Shown here piece after piece: positions 51,787 to 63,850 of a DNA stretch of 64,000 nt. Numbering within the stretch: the stretch's first letter is position 1; the number at the start of each line of letters is the position of its first letter. The DNA lies in NCBI GenBank assembly GCA_026929865.2, contig CM049398.1:23515001-23579000 (forward strand), given 5' to 3'. This DNA comes from Hyperoplus lanceolatus. Taxonomy: Eukaryota; Chordata; Actinopteri; Uranoscopiformes; Ammodytidae. Position numbers and translations under genes: made by a program. The notes beneath the pieces are model-generated. The model had not been told where the DNA came from. It made no database searches and was given only the letters and a program-made list of their open reading frames with translations.

Positions 51787-51987
51787 ATCCCAGACAGTGG
51801 ACGGAAAACAATGTTGTGCAGTGGCTGGCGTGGACAGTGAACGAGTTCAGTCTGAAGAATGTTGACTTTGACAAATTCCGCATGAACGGAGCGGGCCTGT
51901 GTGCCATGGGGAAGGAGCGCTTCCTGGACTTAGCGCCCGACTTTGTGGGCGACATCCTTTGGGAACATTTAGAAATGCTTCAGAAAG
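51787..51987 (+). CDS. ets1: ets1 common exon: Pointed (PNT/SAM) domain core
   Basis: It encodes residues 63-129 (435-aa numbering): [20 protein letters not shown], then [20 protein letters not shown], then [20 protein letters not shown]. This is the canonical Pointed domain core, a SAM-like helical bundle used for protein binding rather than DNA contact. Most differences from mammalian Ets-1 are conservative. The hydrophobic core, with the Trp residues of the opening helix and of D-I-L-W-E-H, is intact. The acceptor is ATCTTCAG (AG 51785-51786) and the donor GTAAGG is at 51988. The exon is 201 nt, phase 1-1. Confidence 0.97.
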
Positions 51988-52343
51988 GTAAGGCAACATT
52001 GGTCTGAGGACACGTCAATATACTGATTTACTGATTGTGTAAGGCATTTGTATGCGTTTTGTTAGATGTTCAGACAGAAATTTGAGGCTAAGCGACTTTT
52101 TATCTGATGTATACATTACTTGAAAAAACACACAAGCACACTTGATTTGCACAACACAGGGTGATATCACTGCGTGCACCGATTCAGGACAATGTTGGCA
52201 TTTTCTATAGTAACCGGAGCCAAACAGGATGACACAATTTAGCCCCGGGTCATTAATTTTTGATAACGCTGGATGCAGTTACATGATACAAGAAATCAAT
52301 GAAGAGGTCACTGACACTGGTTCTCTATCTATTTTTCATGAAG
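51988..52343 (+). other. ets1: ets1 intron
   Basis: A 356-nt intron ending CTATTTTTCATGAAG. Its 3' end is a tandem NAGNAG acceptor (see findings). Confidence 0.88.
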
Positions 52344-52421
52344 AAGATACAAAGCATTACCCCAGCAATGGACTGACCTCCAACTTCCAGGAATCACGTT
52401 ATACCTCAGACTACTTTGTCA
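52344..52421 (+). CDS. ets1: ets1 common exon: linker after the PNT domain
   Basis: This short 78-nt exon encodes residues 130-155, EDTKHYPSNGLTSNF then QESRYTSDYFV and the first base of Ser. The end E-S-R-Y-T-S-D-Y-F matches vertebrate Ets-1 at the start of the transactivation region, while the first half is variable. The donor is AGTAAGTAC, with GT at 52422. The acceptor has two AGs three bases apart (52342-52343 and 52345-52346). The first gives EDTK, matching the E-D-x-K of mammalian Ets-1. The second would drop one Glu. Phase is 1-1. Confidence 0.94.
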
Positions 52422-53343
<922 letters not shown>

Positions 53344-53589
53344 GCTACGGCGTTGAGCATGCTCAGTGCGTCCCTCCCTCTGAATACTCGGAGCCCGGCT
53401 TCATCACAGAGTCCTACCAGACCCTCCATCCCATCAGCTCGGAGGAATTGCTGACGCTAAAGTACGAGAGCGATTACCCCGCCGTCATCCTACGCGACAC
53501 ACCCCTCAACCCGCTGCAGGGGGACTACTTCTCCATCAAGCAGGAGGTGGTATCCCCCGACAACATGTGTGTGGGACGCCTCAGCAGAG
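53344..53589 (+). CDS. ets1: ets1 common exon: transactivation region
   Basis: It encodes residues 156-237: [39 protein letters not shown], then [18 protein letters not shown]. This acidic, serine-rich stretch is the main activation region of Ets-1. I-K-Q-E keeps the sumoylation consensus known at Lys227 in mammals. S-P near the end is a possible proline-directed phosphosite. The acceptor is (TG)n-CAG with no usual polypyrimidine tract next to it, and the donor GTGAGG is at 53590. The exon is 246 nt, phase 1-1, so its loss would keep frame but remove 82 residues. A (CA)n array lies 283 nt downstream. Confidence 0.96.
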
Positions 53590-53640
53590 GTGAGGGGGGT
53601 CACACACTCTGAGGGAATATAGTGGAGATTTTAGCACACT

Positions 53641-53870
53641 TTAAAGGGGCAGTCAGCGATTCTGGACAACACTTGTTGTCAAAATCAGTGAATATCTCCT
53701 CACGATCCACTATATGTTTGTACTGTGTGTCTGCTGAAACCAAATCTGGTATCAATACACAGCATAAGCTTTGTAAAATGGTATGTAAAAGTAGGGTATG
53801 TAGATGAACGGTAGCTAGCAACATACAAGTTTACAGAGCCTAGGCTGTGTATTAACTCTGGATTGTATTG

Positions 53871-53925
<55 letters not shown>

Positions 53926-53975
53926 GACACACACACACACAGACACAGTAAGTACAGGTAGCGGATTGTGAGGGG
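53641..53975 (+). mobile_element. Short DNA element, copy 1, with expanded (CA)n
   Basis: It shares ordered blocks with the copy at 59971-60276: AAAGGNGNAGTCAG, CTTGTTGTCAAAATC, TCAGTGAATATC, GTAGCTAGCAACATNC, GAGCCTAGGCTGTG and TACAGGTAG(C/T)GGATTG. The right terminal repeat present in the other copy is missing here, so this copy is truncated or rearranged. A (CA)n of about 34 units (53872-53940) occupies the place where the other copy has only four or five. Confidence 0.78.
53872..53940. repeat. (CA)n microsatellite inside MITE copy 1
   Basis: CA units with a CGCAG interruption near 53922. It is complementary to the (TG)n upstream of the intervening exon. Confidence 0.95.
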
Positions 53976-54904
53976 ATTTGCCAAACAGCATTTGCCTGCA
54001 AGGTATGAGATCCAATCCCCCCCTTTGCATCACACATACCAAGCTTTTTATCCACGCGCTGTCCCGTCCCAACGTGGGAAAGTATTTTGTAGCACGGCTG
54101 ATGTGCCACATGTGGCTTCAATTTCAGCAACTGAAGATTTGCGGCATCAATCGAGGCGCTGCATTATCTGTCATTTGATAATGACTCCCCCATTTTGAGA
54201 CTCCTCTTATCTTTCCCCAAGGTCAAAAATAGCAAGGCAATTTGTGTGATTGTCTTCCATTTAAAATCAAACCCAAATGGTGGTTGTAAAAGGGAAATGA
54301 GGTGTGAAATGGAGAGAGATGTGGCACAGTACAGAAGAAATATATAGCTCAGTGAGTAGAAACATGAGGGGTTGTTTACGTCGCTTTCATGAATATTGCT
54401 CCTGCAAGTCAAGTGCCTCAGAAAACTTACTATAAAGATTAACATTCTGATGCATTGAAGAAGCACCTTGAACTAGGGTTGGGCCGTATGTCGGTTAATA
54501 CTGTGCAACAGTACACATGTAGCGACTGGTAGCAATGCCGTTTATACAGCGGAGAAAAAACCACTAAAAGATGAAGGTACCACTAAAAGATGAAGGATGC
54601 AAAACAGCTGCCTACTATTAAAGCCAAAGATGCTTATGGCACATCCACCAATTTAAAAAAAACAAAGCTCCCTAAATTGTATTTGCCACTGTACTGTATA
54701 TTTTCACACAATTTCAACACATTTGTGCTTTTATATTACACTGATATGAAAACCAGTTAAGTGATATGCACCTGCTAACCTCAAAAAATGTCAATCTTTA
54801 AAAATAGGGTTTATTTGTCTTAGCTATACAGCGTTAAATGATTACTATACATTTGAACACTAGTTTATTTATTTATTTCATATCATCCTTTTTTCCTTCC
54901 ACAG

Positions 54905-55165
54905 GTAAACTGGGCGGCCAGGACTCCTTTGAGAGCATCGAGAGCTTTGAGAGCTGCGACCGCTTGACCCAGTCCTGGAGCAGCCAGTCGTCCTTCAGCA
55001 GCCTGCAGCGGGTCCCTTCGTACGACAGCTTTGACTCTGAAGATTACCCCACCGCCCTGCACGGCCACAAGCCCAAGGGCACATTCAAAGACTATGTGAG
55101 GGAGCGCTCAGACCTCAGCAAGGATAAACCCGTCATCCCGGCAGCAGCACTGGCAGGCTACACAG
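54905..55165 (+). CDS. ets1: ets1 common exon: serine-rich autoinhibitory region (exon VII equivalent)
   Basis: It encodes residues 238-324: [40 protein letters not shown], then [14 protein letters not shown]. This matches mammalian exon VII, which holds the calcium/CaM-kinase-phosphorylated serine-rich region and the inhibitory helices HI-1 and HI-2 that restrain DNA binding. The S-F-E-S-I-E-S pattern and the S-W-S-S-Q-S-S-F cluster are retained, but the mammalian Y in I-E-S-Y-D-S is F and the next D is E. The acceptor is CTTCCACAG and the donor GTGAGA. At 261 nt in phase 1-1, skipping gives the in-frame, constitutively DNA-binding form known in mammals. Confidence 0.97.
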
Positions 55166-57206
55166 GTGAGACATCCACAGGTCACAGTTCATATGTTATC
55201 ACTTTGTACTTGTTTGCTTTGTGCCACCTCTACAAAGTGCAGTGGCATTCTTTTTTTTTTCAAATAGGCTACATGATTCATAGATTTTCTTTTAATGCAC
55301 ATACACACACATAACAAACACCGAAAAAAGGAATTGTGCTGTAGCATTTTAATTACCTTTTTCCAAATGTCATGGCAGGGAAGGCACAGGCATTATAGTT
55401 ACATAATGTATTGTTATTAACTATACAAGAGATAGGATACAGATAGATAATAATGTTGCTGTTTGAATATTCTTGAACGTGTCTTTATGCCACCAGCAAG
55501 TTTAAATATCTCAATGTTGACATTCACTTTTCTACATTATGAAAACAAATAGCACAGTCTTGAATTTATTTCAATTGCCATAAAAAACAAAAACAAGACA
55601 TCAAAATCTCAATTGAAAATGTTAACAAGTATTTTTCAATTAATATTTTGGTCAATGACTCTGCAAATGAAACTCAAATATTATTTGCAAGACTATTATC
55701 TTCTCTTTTTCTAATGTGTGACATATTCTCAAAACATTCAGACTTGTGTGCCTTCAACCAGTTCTATAAGGGATGGCATTCAGTGCAGCTGTTACACACT
55801 TGTTGATGCTCTGCAAAAGCATGGGTGCCTTAATGCACCACTTTTAGACCAAAAGAGAGAGAGAGCGAAAGAAAAAAAACAGCACCTTTTACCCTGTCTG
55901 GCAGACAGAGTCATACACATTACAGGAAACAAAATAGATTTTGTTTGTATCTTTTTTTCTTCTTCTCCCTCTTCTTTTCTTTTTGTGTATCTCTCTCTCT
56001 CACACACTCTTTTGTTCACTTCTTCACTTCTCATCTATCTCTTTATCTGCAGTCCGCATCTCAATCTATTTTTTCCAGGTTGTCGTAGCAATGCTGGTGA
56101 AATATAGAAATGATGTCTGCCCCTGCACATAACACCAGAGTAAAGATTATCTCTTCATCGCGTGTGCCATCTTCACATTTATACACGCTCGAAAAGAGCC
56201 TATTTTTGTATGTTATACAAGTTCAATGAGATATTTGGAGATATATGAAAACTCTTCCAGTGCAGATGCACAATTTTAGCATCTGTCATGTTTTTTGGTC
56301 TGAAAAGGGTGCATGACAAATATGCTACTGTTGATACTTTAAACACACACCCGGATGTGTATGTTAACACTGAGCCTTAAATGCTGCTTCAATGGTTATA
56401 CAAACCAAGGCACATAGGAAACTGATTCAGATAACTTTTGACAACTGTCTCTTTATGTTAAAGTGTATTTCAACAAATGAAATTGCTTCGAAATCATGCA
56501 TTGCAAAACAATAAAATCCATAATAAACCTTTGCTGTTAGAGGTTTGAGTTCCAGTTTATGACTGCTGAACAGTTACAGTGTAGACAGTGAATCACTTCT
56601 TAACGCTCTTGTGTGGACCTTCTCAGCTGTGTTTAAATTATAGTCACAAGGCTGCCAGATTGCCAGCATTTAAAAAAAGGGGGATCTCCAAGAACATTTC
56701 TCAATGTCATTAACAATGCATACATGAGCTATAAACCGACTGTCCCAAACTTGGTATGCACAAGATAATTGGTCATCCGTATGGTTATTATTTCTAAAGG
56801 CACTTGTAGAACAATGAGTCATTCATTCGTAATGATCTTGGAAAAATATGTCATAATGTACATGTAATCACATACTAAAGGGTAGGACACAGTCTGAAAG
56901 CCCCTCTAGTGACAGAAGTGGAATGAAATTAGAAACTTAAAAATCAATCGATCAAAATGAATACGGTACACTAGCCGATGTCGTCAGATGTAAATGGAGC
57001 TCCCGGAACGAGCAGATCAACATTTTGGATAACTGTGGATGACGTCTGACCATGTATCAGTTATCACAAGAGGATAGATGACTCCAAAAGGAGCGCATGT
57101 GTGGAAGCGTGCCAAGTGTTTTCCTGCCTAATGCATAGTTAAAGTATTGTCACAGAGGGGAATGCTTTTACACAATGGCAAAAAGGGGCAAGATGGGGGA
57201 AGAGGA

Positions 57207-57227
57207 AAAAAAAAAAAAAAAAAAAAA
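57207..57227. repeat. Poly(A) run
   Basis: About 21 A in a row, not attached to a recognisable retroelement. Confidence 0.85.
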
Positions 57228-57326
57228 TCACGCTAAGATACCACAATTTTCCTGAAGGAGAACTTGTCTGGCAGTGGCTGTTGTTAGTGAGCAGCAGTGA
57301 GGAGAGTGCAGTGCTTCAAAGATTTG

Positions 57327-57575
<249 letters not shown>

Positions 57576-58869
57576 GATTCAAACCTCAAAATAAAAACAG
57601 GCTTTTTGTAAAATTCCAAATTGATATTTATGACTACTCGACAACTTGCTCTGCTCGGTTTCCTGTCCCAGGCACCGGGTTTACAGGTGACACTCGAAGT
57701 GAGGACAGGGAGCCCGATACAATGCAGAGAGATAAGTGAGACAACTCGACTCGTCAACTCCTGTGGTTTCCTGTGACAATTTGCTTTTTGCACCTCTATC
57801 TACTTTACACAGTATCACTGATCGGCCTTAAAAAATAAGTAACTCTTAATCTGTGTCGTGGTGCTTTGTTTTGTCTTTCCTCCCTCTCCCTGCCTCAAAA
57901 GCATAACAATCTAATTAATAATGCAATATTTTTGTCTTTTTTTAAGTCATTCATCAAGTTAAAACACTGTGCATTAGCTTGTTCTCCCTACGCCCGGCTT
58001 TCTTGCTAAAGCTACACATGCTCAAGACTCATTTAGCGTGCCACGGGTCAGATACTTAAAGCTGCTGTGAATGCCAGCCCCCCACCCTTTCACTACACTG
58101 TATGCTTTTTTCAATGAGACCCATTGTGCATGGAGACTTGTAACATATTTTTGGAAACTTCTTTTTTTTTTTTTTTGTCAAACGGTCGCCTACATTCTGG
58201 CGTGAGAGCATAGGGGGTGGAGGGGCTGGTAAATGGGCACTATATATCGCCCTTATGTGGGCTCGCTGTTACAGTAGCAGCAGACGTTTGGAATGCGAGT
58301 CAAAGCTTTTCTGTCTGAAAGAGACCCAGTGTTTTGCACGGCCACTTATTTTCCAAAGTCGGGCTGGCTGTTGTCATGCACCTTCTGCGATCCCTAGCAG
58401 GAGGGAAAAGAGCGCTTGCACCGTTTCAAGTGTTCAGCCCACACGTCTGCGTCCCTGAAAGCGTGTGTTTGTGTTGTGTATATAAGGGTACGTTTGGTCT
58501 TTTCTGAGGCACTCGAGAGTGGTGACTGACTTTTTGCTCGTCTTCAGTTTTGCTGAGGCGTCGTTTGCTGCATAGGCAGGTGTGATATCGACATGCAAGC
58601 CTCAAACAAGTGGGTGGGTTATAGTGTGTATAGCTGAAAAACCACCAGATTAAAGTGTACTGCAATGAATCTAGTTCAGAGATAAGATGAAACTTTTTTT
58701 CTTGGTTATCTTTGTTCTGCTGCTTTCCCTCTATTTTTCCACGACATGTAATGTAATACGCTGTTGTACTAGCGCTGGCGTTCCATTTTTACCGGTTATT
58801 ACATTACTCTTTATTCTTCATCTCTATTGTAACACTTCAGATGACTTAGCAACCACTCTGTTTCTCTCT

Positions 58870-58916
58870 CTCTCACACACACACGCACACGCGCACACAC
58901 ACACACACACACACAT
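58870..58916. repeat. (CA)n microsatellite
   Basis: CA units with CG interruptions, following a (CT)n stub. Confidence 0.9.
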
Positions 58917-59659
58917 ACAGTCTGTATTCAAGTCCCTAAGATGTGCTCCCGAAGCCTAAAGGCAGGCCCCCTTTAATTTTAAACTAGTGATTTCATCAGC
59001 ATGGAATTCATACAGACACAGGCTCGGTATTCACATGCTGCAGACACAGGGTAACTTGCAGACAAGAGAAGATGTGATGAATGGGACTGTATTTTAGGTG
59101 CACATTTGGTTCCATTGCTGTGTTTCAGTCAGACCCAGATAAGAATGTTTACTTTGTCCCTCTTCAGACATAAGTGAATAATTGGCATGCATATTTAACA
59201 TTTACACACATAACAGAAGTTTACAGTGTAACGACAATTTATTTCTCCTTTGGACCAGGATTTCACTTCTTTATGCATCCTTTGAGTTTATTAAGAGTAT
59301 TTAAATGTTGCCCTTTCATGCATTGTGTCACACTGGAAAATCTTCCTCTTCCACTTACCACACTCAGGTTTCATTTGGCATCATCGTACAGTAATGAAGT
59401 GTATTGTTATTGTATGTGATACAGTGTGTTGGATCATTGAATTATGTAGGACAAGAGTATATCATTTAAGGCTGTACCCTGAGTCTGGATACTAATTACA
59501 TTTCCCCCTGGAAGTCACACTTTATCTTATTTAAATCCACACACCAACCATTGTCCAAACCAGCAGCAATGTCAATTGATTAATTCTCAGTGTAAACGCC
59601 TATATACACGTATCTTATTTTAATGGAAACTGTCTTTCCCTTCCCCATGTGTTTCTTAG

Positions 59660-59778
59660 GCAGCGGCCCCATCCAGCTGTGGCAGTTTCTACTGGAGCTG
59701 CTGACCGACAAGTCATGCCAGTCCTTCATCAGCTGGACAGGCGACGGCTGGGAGTTCAAGCTTTCTGACCCAGATGAG
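59660..59778 (+). CDS. ets1: ets1 common exon: first half of the ETS DNA-binding domain
   Basis: It encodes residues 325-364: [20 protein letters not shown] then [20 protein letters not shown]. This is helix 1 and the first strands of the winged helix-turn-helix ETS domain. The three structural tryptophans (Q-L-W-Q-F, F-I-S-W-T and D-G-W-E-F) are all present. The acceptor is TTTCTTAG (AG 59658-59659) and the donor GTGAGA is at 59779. The 119-nt exon goes from phase 1 to phase 0, so unlike the preceding exons it cannot be skipped without breaking the frame. Confidence 0.98.
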
Positions 59779-60331
59779 GTGAGAGGTCGCGGCCCTGCCG
59801 GTCACTGCTACTCAGGCTGGGAGGTCCTAAGCAGTTCGCCAGATGAACAAGATGTCTTCTGACTTTTGTGAAAACATGTTGCATGTCTTGTTAAGTTTTT
59901 TTTTTTTCGAAGGGTTAGCTAGCTGTGCTGATTTGGCATTAGTTGAGTTTAGTTTTCAAGTGTTGAACTTAAAGGCGGAGTCAGTGTTTCTGGAGAACGC
60001 TTGTTGTCAAAATCCCTTTTTTCATCAAAATCAGTGAATATCCAGTAATCCAGTGTTAATACACAGCCTAGATTTTGTAAACTGGTATGCAAACAAAAAG
60101 GGGCCAACCGTAGCTAGCAACATGCCCGCTTACGGAGCCTAGGCTGTGCATTTACACTGGATTTTTTTTCAGAACACACACATACGTACAGGTAGTGGAT
60201 TGCATGGAGATATTCACTGATTTTGACAAAGTGATTTTAACAAACAAGCTTTCCCCAGATTATTTGACTCCACCTTCACAATACAGTTTATGAATCATCC
60301 TGACCCTCTTATCCCTTCTTGTTGTTTTAAG
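59779..60331 (+). other. ets1: Last ets1 intron, largely filled by a short transposon
   Basis: A 553-nt intron from GTGAGAGG to TGTTGTTTTAAG. More than half of it is the MITE copy at 59971-60276. Confidence 0.9.
59971..60276. mobile_element. Short DNA element (MITE), copy 2, with long inverted ends
   Basis: The left end AAAGGCGGAGTCAGTG and the reverse complement of the right end AAGGTGGAGTCAAATA are imperfect inverted repeats. Similarity continues through G-G-A/G-GAA-GCTTGTT and AAAATCAGTGAATATC for about 60 bp. There is no coding capacity. No clear target duplication was found at these edges. It ends 55 nt before the last coding exon. Confidence 0.78.
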
Positions 60332-60547
60332 GTTGCTCGGAGGTGGGGCAAGAGGAAAAACAAGCCCAAGATGAACTATGAGAAGCTGAGCCGCGGCCTA
60401 CGCTACTACTACGACAAGAATATCATCCACAAGACATCAGGGAAACGCTACGTCTACCGCTTTGTCTGTGACTTAAAAAGCCTGCTGGGGTACACGCCCG
60501 AGGAGCTTCATGCAATGTTGGACGTAAAGCCCGATACGGACGAGTGA
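60332..60547 (+). CDS. ets1: ets1 last coding exon: DNA-recognition helix and C terminus
   Basis: It encodes residues 365-435 and the TGA stop: [20 protein letters not shown], then [20 protein letters not shown], ending [12 protein letters not shown]. Arg385 and Arg388 in S-R-G-L-R-Y-Y-Y are the two arginines that read the GGA core (Arg391 and Arg394 in the 441-aa human protein). The C-terminal helices that complete the autoinhibitory module are intact. The D-V-K-P-D-x-D-E end is typical of Ets-1, whereas Ets-2 ends differently. The acceptor is TTGTTTTAAG (AG 60330-60331). A reads S in H-K-T-S-G-K compared with mammalian Ets-1. Confidence 0.98.
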   Translation, partial: VARRWGKRKNKPKMNYEKLSRGLRYYYDKNIIHKTSGKRYVYRFVCDLKSLLGYTPEELHAMLDVKPDTDE

Positions 60548-60790
60548 AAAGCAAAGAAAGGAACAAAGGAAGTGAAGACGAAAGTCAAGGTGCCACATGG
60601 ACTGTGGCTCATATAAAGTGGTCTTAACTGTTTGATAGAGTCGGAAAACCAGTATTGTTTTTTTTGGGGGGACCAAAATGTTTGTAATGACTATGGTCTT
60701 TGTCTATTTCAAGCTCCTGTCTCTCGGACCATGTCTTAAAAAAGAAAGGCACATGCCAAAAGCCTGTATTCATACCCTGTTGCATTTGAG

Positions 60791-60791
<1 letters not shown>

Positions 60792-60840
<49 letters not shown>

Positions 60841-60848
60841 GTGTGTGA
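60792..60848. repeat. ets1: (TG)n microsatellite in the 3' UTR
   Basis: About 27 TG units with one C, starting 245 nt after the stop. Confidence 0.93.
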
Positions 60849-60943
60849 GAGCGAGCGTGCATATGTGTTATGTGTACCGATATTATTTAGCAGCTCAAGG
60901 CAGATGGAGTGCAGTCGTAGAGATTTCAGGTTCCGATCTATCT

Positions 60944-60951
60944 ATGTAGCA
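60944..60951 (+). promoter_or_regulatory. ets1: Candidate miR-221/222 site
   Basis: ATGTAGCA is an 8-mer seed match to miR-221/222. ETS1 is a reported target of these microRNAs in endothelium. A 7-mer (ATGTAGC) is also at 63369-63375. Confidence 0.5.
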
Positions 60952-61240
60952 AAAACGTGGAGACCAGAGGACCGTGACAGAAAGTCTGAAAGAGAACCTA
61001 AAAAAAAGTGAACATTTCAAAATGATCAATTACATTGTTGGGTTAAGCAGAGAGCGGGTGGAAAGTTAAGAAAAGAAAAAAAGGAAAAAAAAGCGGTTTC
61101 CAAAATGTAAAAACTGAACTAAGGAAGGTGTAATGTCATATTTCCGTACATGCTCACTGTTTCTTTGTGGCAAAGAGATAGCTTTCAGCTTGGACCAAAA
61201 ACTGTTGTTTCTGATTTGTTTGAGGAGCGTATGCTTGTGC

Positions 61241-61248
61241 CAGTATTA
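61241..61248 (+). promoter_or_regulatory. ets1: Candidate miR-200b/c/429 site
   Basis: CAGTATTA is an 8-mer seed match for miR-200b/c/429. A second 8-mer is at 61630-61637 and a 7-mer (CAGTATT) at 60650-60656. ETS1 is a reported miR-200b target. Confidence 0.5.
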
Positions 61249-63824
61249 TGTTATTGATGTCTTGTACACCCAATGTAAATCGACCAGGCATATATTGGAA
61301 AACATTTTTTTTTTCTTCTGTTGTCAATGAAGGTATTGCAGTGGAACCAAACATTTAGATTGCCACGTTTAACTGTTCTGTATGTCTTGGAGCCTTTGAC
61401 TGAAATGTGCTGATTCGTTATCAGACAACACTATAGACATGCCGGCCCCGCTGTGCGTTTGTAACCCGCTGAGATTACTCATAGCAAGAGTGTCTGATAG
61501 ACAGACAACTGAAAGTAGCCGTTGCTTTTGAAACTGATGCTTTCACCCTTTACGTACATGTTTGCTACCTTGTTAGAGACACATATTGTGACTGAAACTT
61601 GTGCATTTTTTTTTTTTTGCATACGCCACCAGTATTAGCAAACTGTAGACAATCTTATGTGGGGAAATTCAGGAGTCTTTGGTAAGAAGAGTTGTGTAAT
61701 GTGCAGATTAGATGCATAATTTGTCGGTTCACTGTCCATGTTCGTGTTGCTTTAGAAGTCTTGTTTTTCAGTCTTGTCTTTTTGTTTTGCCCATATGATA
61801 AAATCACAAGTGAAACCGTTGAAGTGATTTTACAAAATCCTAAGAATGTCATAATTTTTTACTTTTTTTTCTATTTTATATCATGCAGTACATCTTGGTC
61901 GTAAAAGAAGCAGCTGCAGTATAGTGTGAAGGTACAATGCAGGCAGAAGGGACAGGCAGTAGTGAATACAAGAAATGACAAGAGAGTAAGTTGTCTGGGA
62001 TAGACGAAAGGGACATAGAGAAGGTAGAGAAAGACTGACAGAAATTATGCAAGTTGGCGCTGCTTTGAGGTTCACATTACAAGGCTAGTGTGGTGCACTA
62101 GTGCTTTCAGCTGAAACCTCATCGGGAATAGCGACATTTAGGACTAGTAGCATAGACATTTGTATTTCATTTTTAACTTGTGTATGAGTTCACCTACAGT
62201 ATATGTGTGCAGTTTTGCTCAGAACATACATGCATACTAGTTACTGGTTCCGCTTGAGCAAATTGGCAGCAGTTTCCTTTCCAAACAGTGGGAACAGTGG
62301 CGGTACACTGGCCTTATGGGAAATGCCAAAGTGGAATAATCATCTTAGAATACAATGTTATTGTTTACAGTGGCTGAATGTTACCCATACAAATGACAAA
62401 ATAGCTTTTTTGAGATGTCTATTTGTACAGATTGTATTTCATAATGCTTTATTGAGACCCAGATTAACACAAATAAGCAAGAGACTAAAGCAGGAATAAT
62501 AACCAAAACCCTTGTGAGGTCTTTGGCCACAGTGCTTACGGGGATCGTCCTCAATGTTGGAAGACAGGGACCGAGTATTCTCTCATGTTTTTATGTTGAC
62601 TTTTCTTTTATCTTTTCTATTTGTTGGAAAGCACACAGCTTTAGGACACACAGAGAAACCCCTTTGCTGATTCGGGTTTTCCCACTGACTGTAGAAAAGA
62701 GATGTTTGAAATGATTGGTTTGTAACACAGCTGGCCCACTTTCGTCAAGCACTGTCTCACAAACCCTAACCCAAAAAATACAACAGATTCATTAGTAATA
62801 AGCTGCACTGTACTTTTTTTCCTGCATGTTAATGTCTTATTTTGTACGGGCTTTTTTTTCTGTTGTCAGTGTTTTATGTTAGAGAGAGAGCTTTACAGAT
62901 TTTGTCAGTACCCTGGAAAAAGTTTTTCTTTATTTCCCCCATTAGTATGGTTGGCTCCATAAGATTAATGTGCTAAAGGAAAAAAAAACATTGTTACGTA
63001 AATTGTTAATATTTTGAAAATAATTTTGTCAGGAAATATAATATTATTAGATGTCACAGATTACAATCTACTGCAGGTCTTCTTGAGTATTAATGAACCT
63101 TAGTCGGGCAAGTGTATACACACCAGTAGTTTGTGGCATATACATATCTCAGAATGGGTTAAGAAGGAAAAGCTTTTTTTTGTTTTGGTTGTTGTTGTTT
63201 TTTTTTGTATATTTTATAGTGTCTCTGTATTTTTGTTATGAGATAATTTTTATTGTATTTAGTTCACAAACATTTTGAATATTTTTCAATAATTTATATT
63301 TTATAAAAGACAAGAGACGCAGACAGCTGGTGCTTTCATGGGAATTTAAAGGTAGCGCAGGACAAATAATGTAGCGTTTTTTTTTTTTTTTTTTTTTTTA
63401 TACAGACCTGTCTGCTCGAGAGAAAAAAAGGCTGATGCTGGCCCATCAATGATTTCTGCTGGAAAGGTTTTATAAACTGTAGCTTCTATTTCTAATATGT
63501 ACTTAATGTACTTAAAAAATGTTATAAAATATATGTGAACAAAGATTTCATGATTGTGTGTGGTGTTTTTACATGAATATTATGCAACATAACATCGACA
63601 TACAAGCACTATATACTAATATCCTATACTACAATTTACACTATGCTTGTTTTGCTGTGCGTTTTAAGTGGTACGAAGATTACCGTTTCAGAAAATTCGA
63701 CAGTTTTGTATGACAGCATAGTGCTATTTTATACTTATTTTACAGGAAATTTTGTGGTCTCAAGTGTAATGTTGACTTATTCAACTCAGTGTTCCTAAAG
63801 TATTGCCTGTTTGTTTGGCTGTGT

Positions 63825-63850
63825 GTATATAGATAGATAAATAGATAGAT
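63825..63850. repeat. Short (ATAG)n tract
   Basis: About six ATAG-type units with one imperfect unit. Confidence 0.8.

Larger units (their letters stand above)
53590..54904 (+). other. ets1: ets1 intron with truncated MITE
   Basis: A 1315-nt intron from GTGAGGGG to TTCCTTCCACAG. It contains the MITE copy at 53641-53975 with an expanded (CA)n. A short tandem duplication of CACTAAAAGATGAAGG lies at about 54570-54597. Confidence 0.88.

Noticed and set aside
52229..52343. Open reading upstream of the 52344 exon as extra coding sequence
   Set aside because: The frame is open but lacks a better acceptor, and E-D-T-K at 52344 aligns with other Ets-1 proteins.
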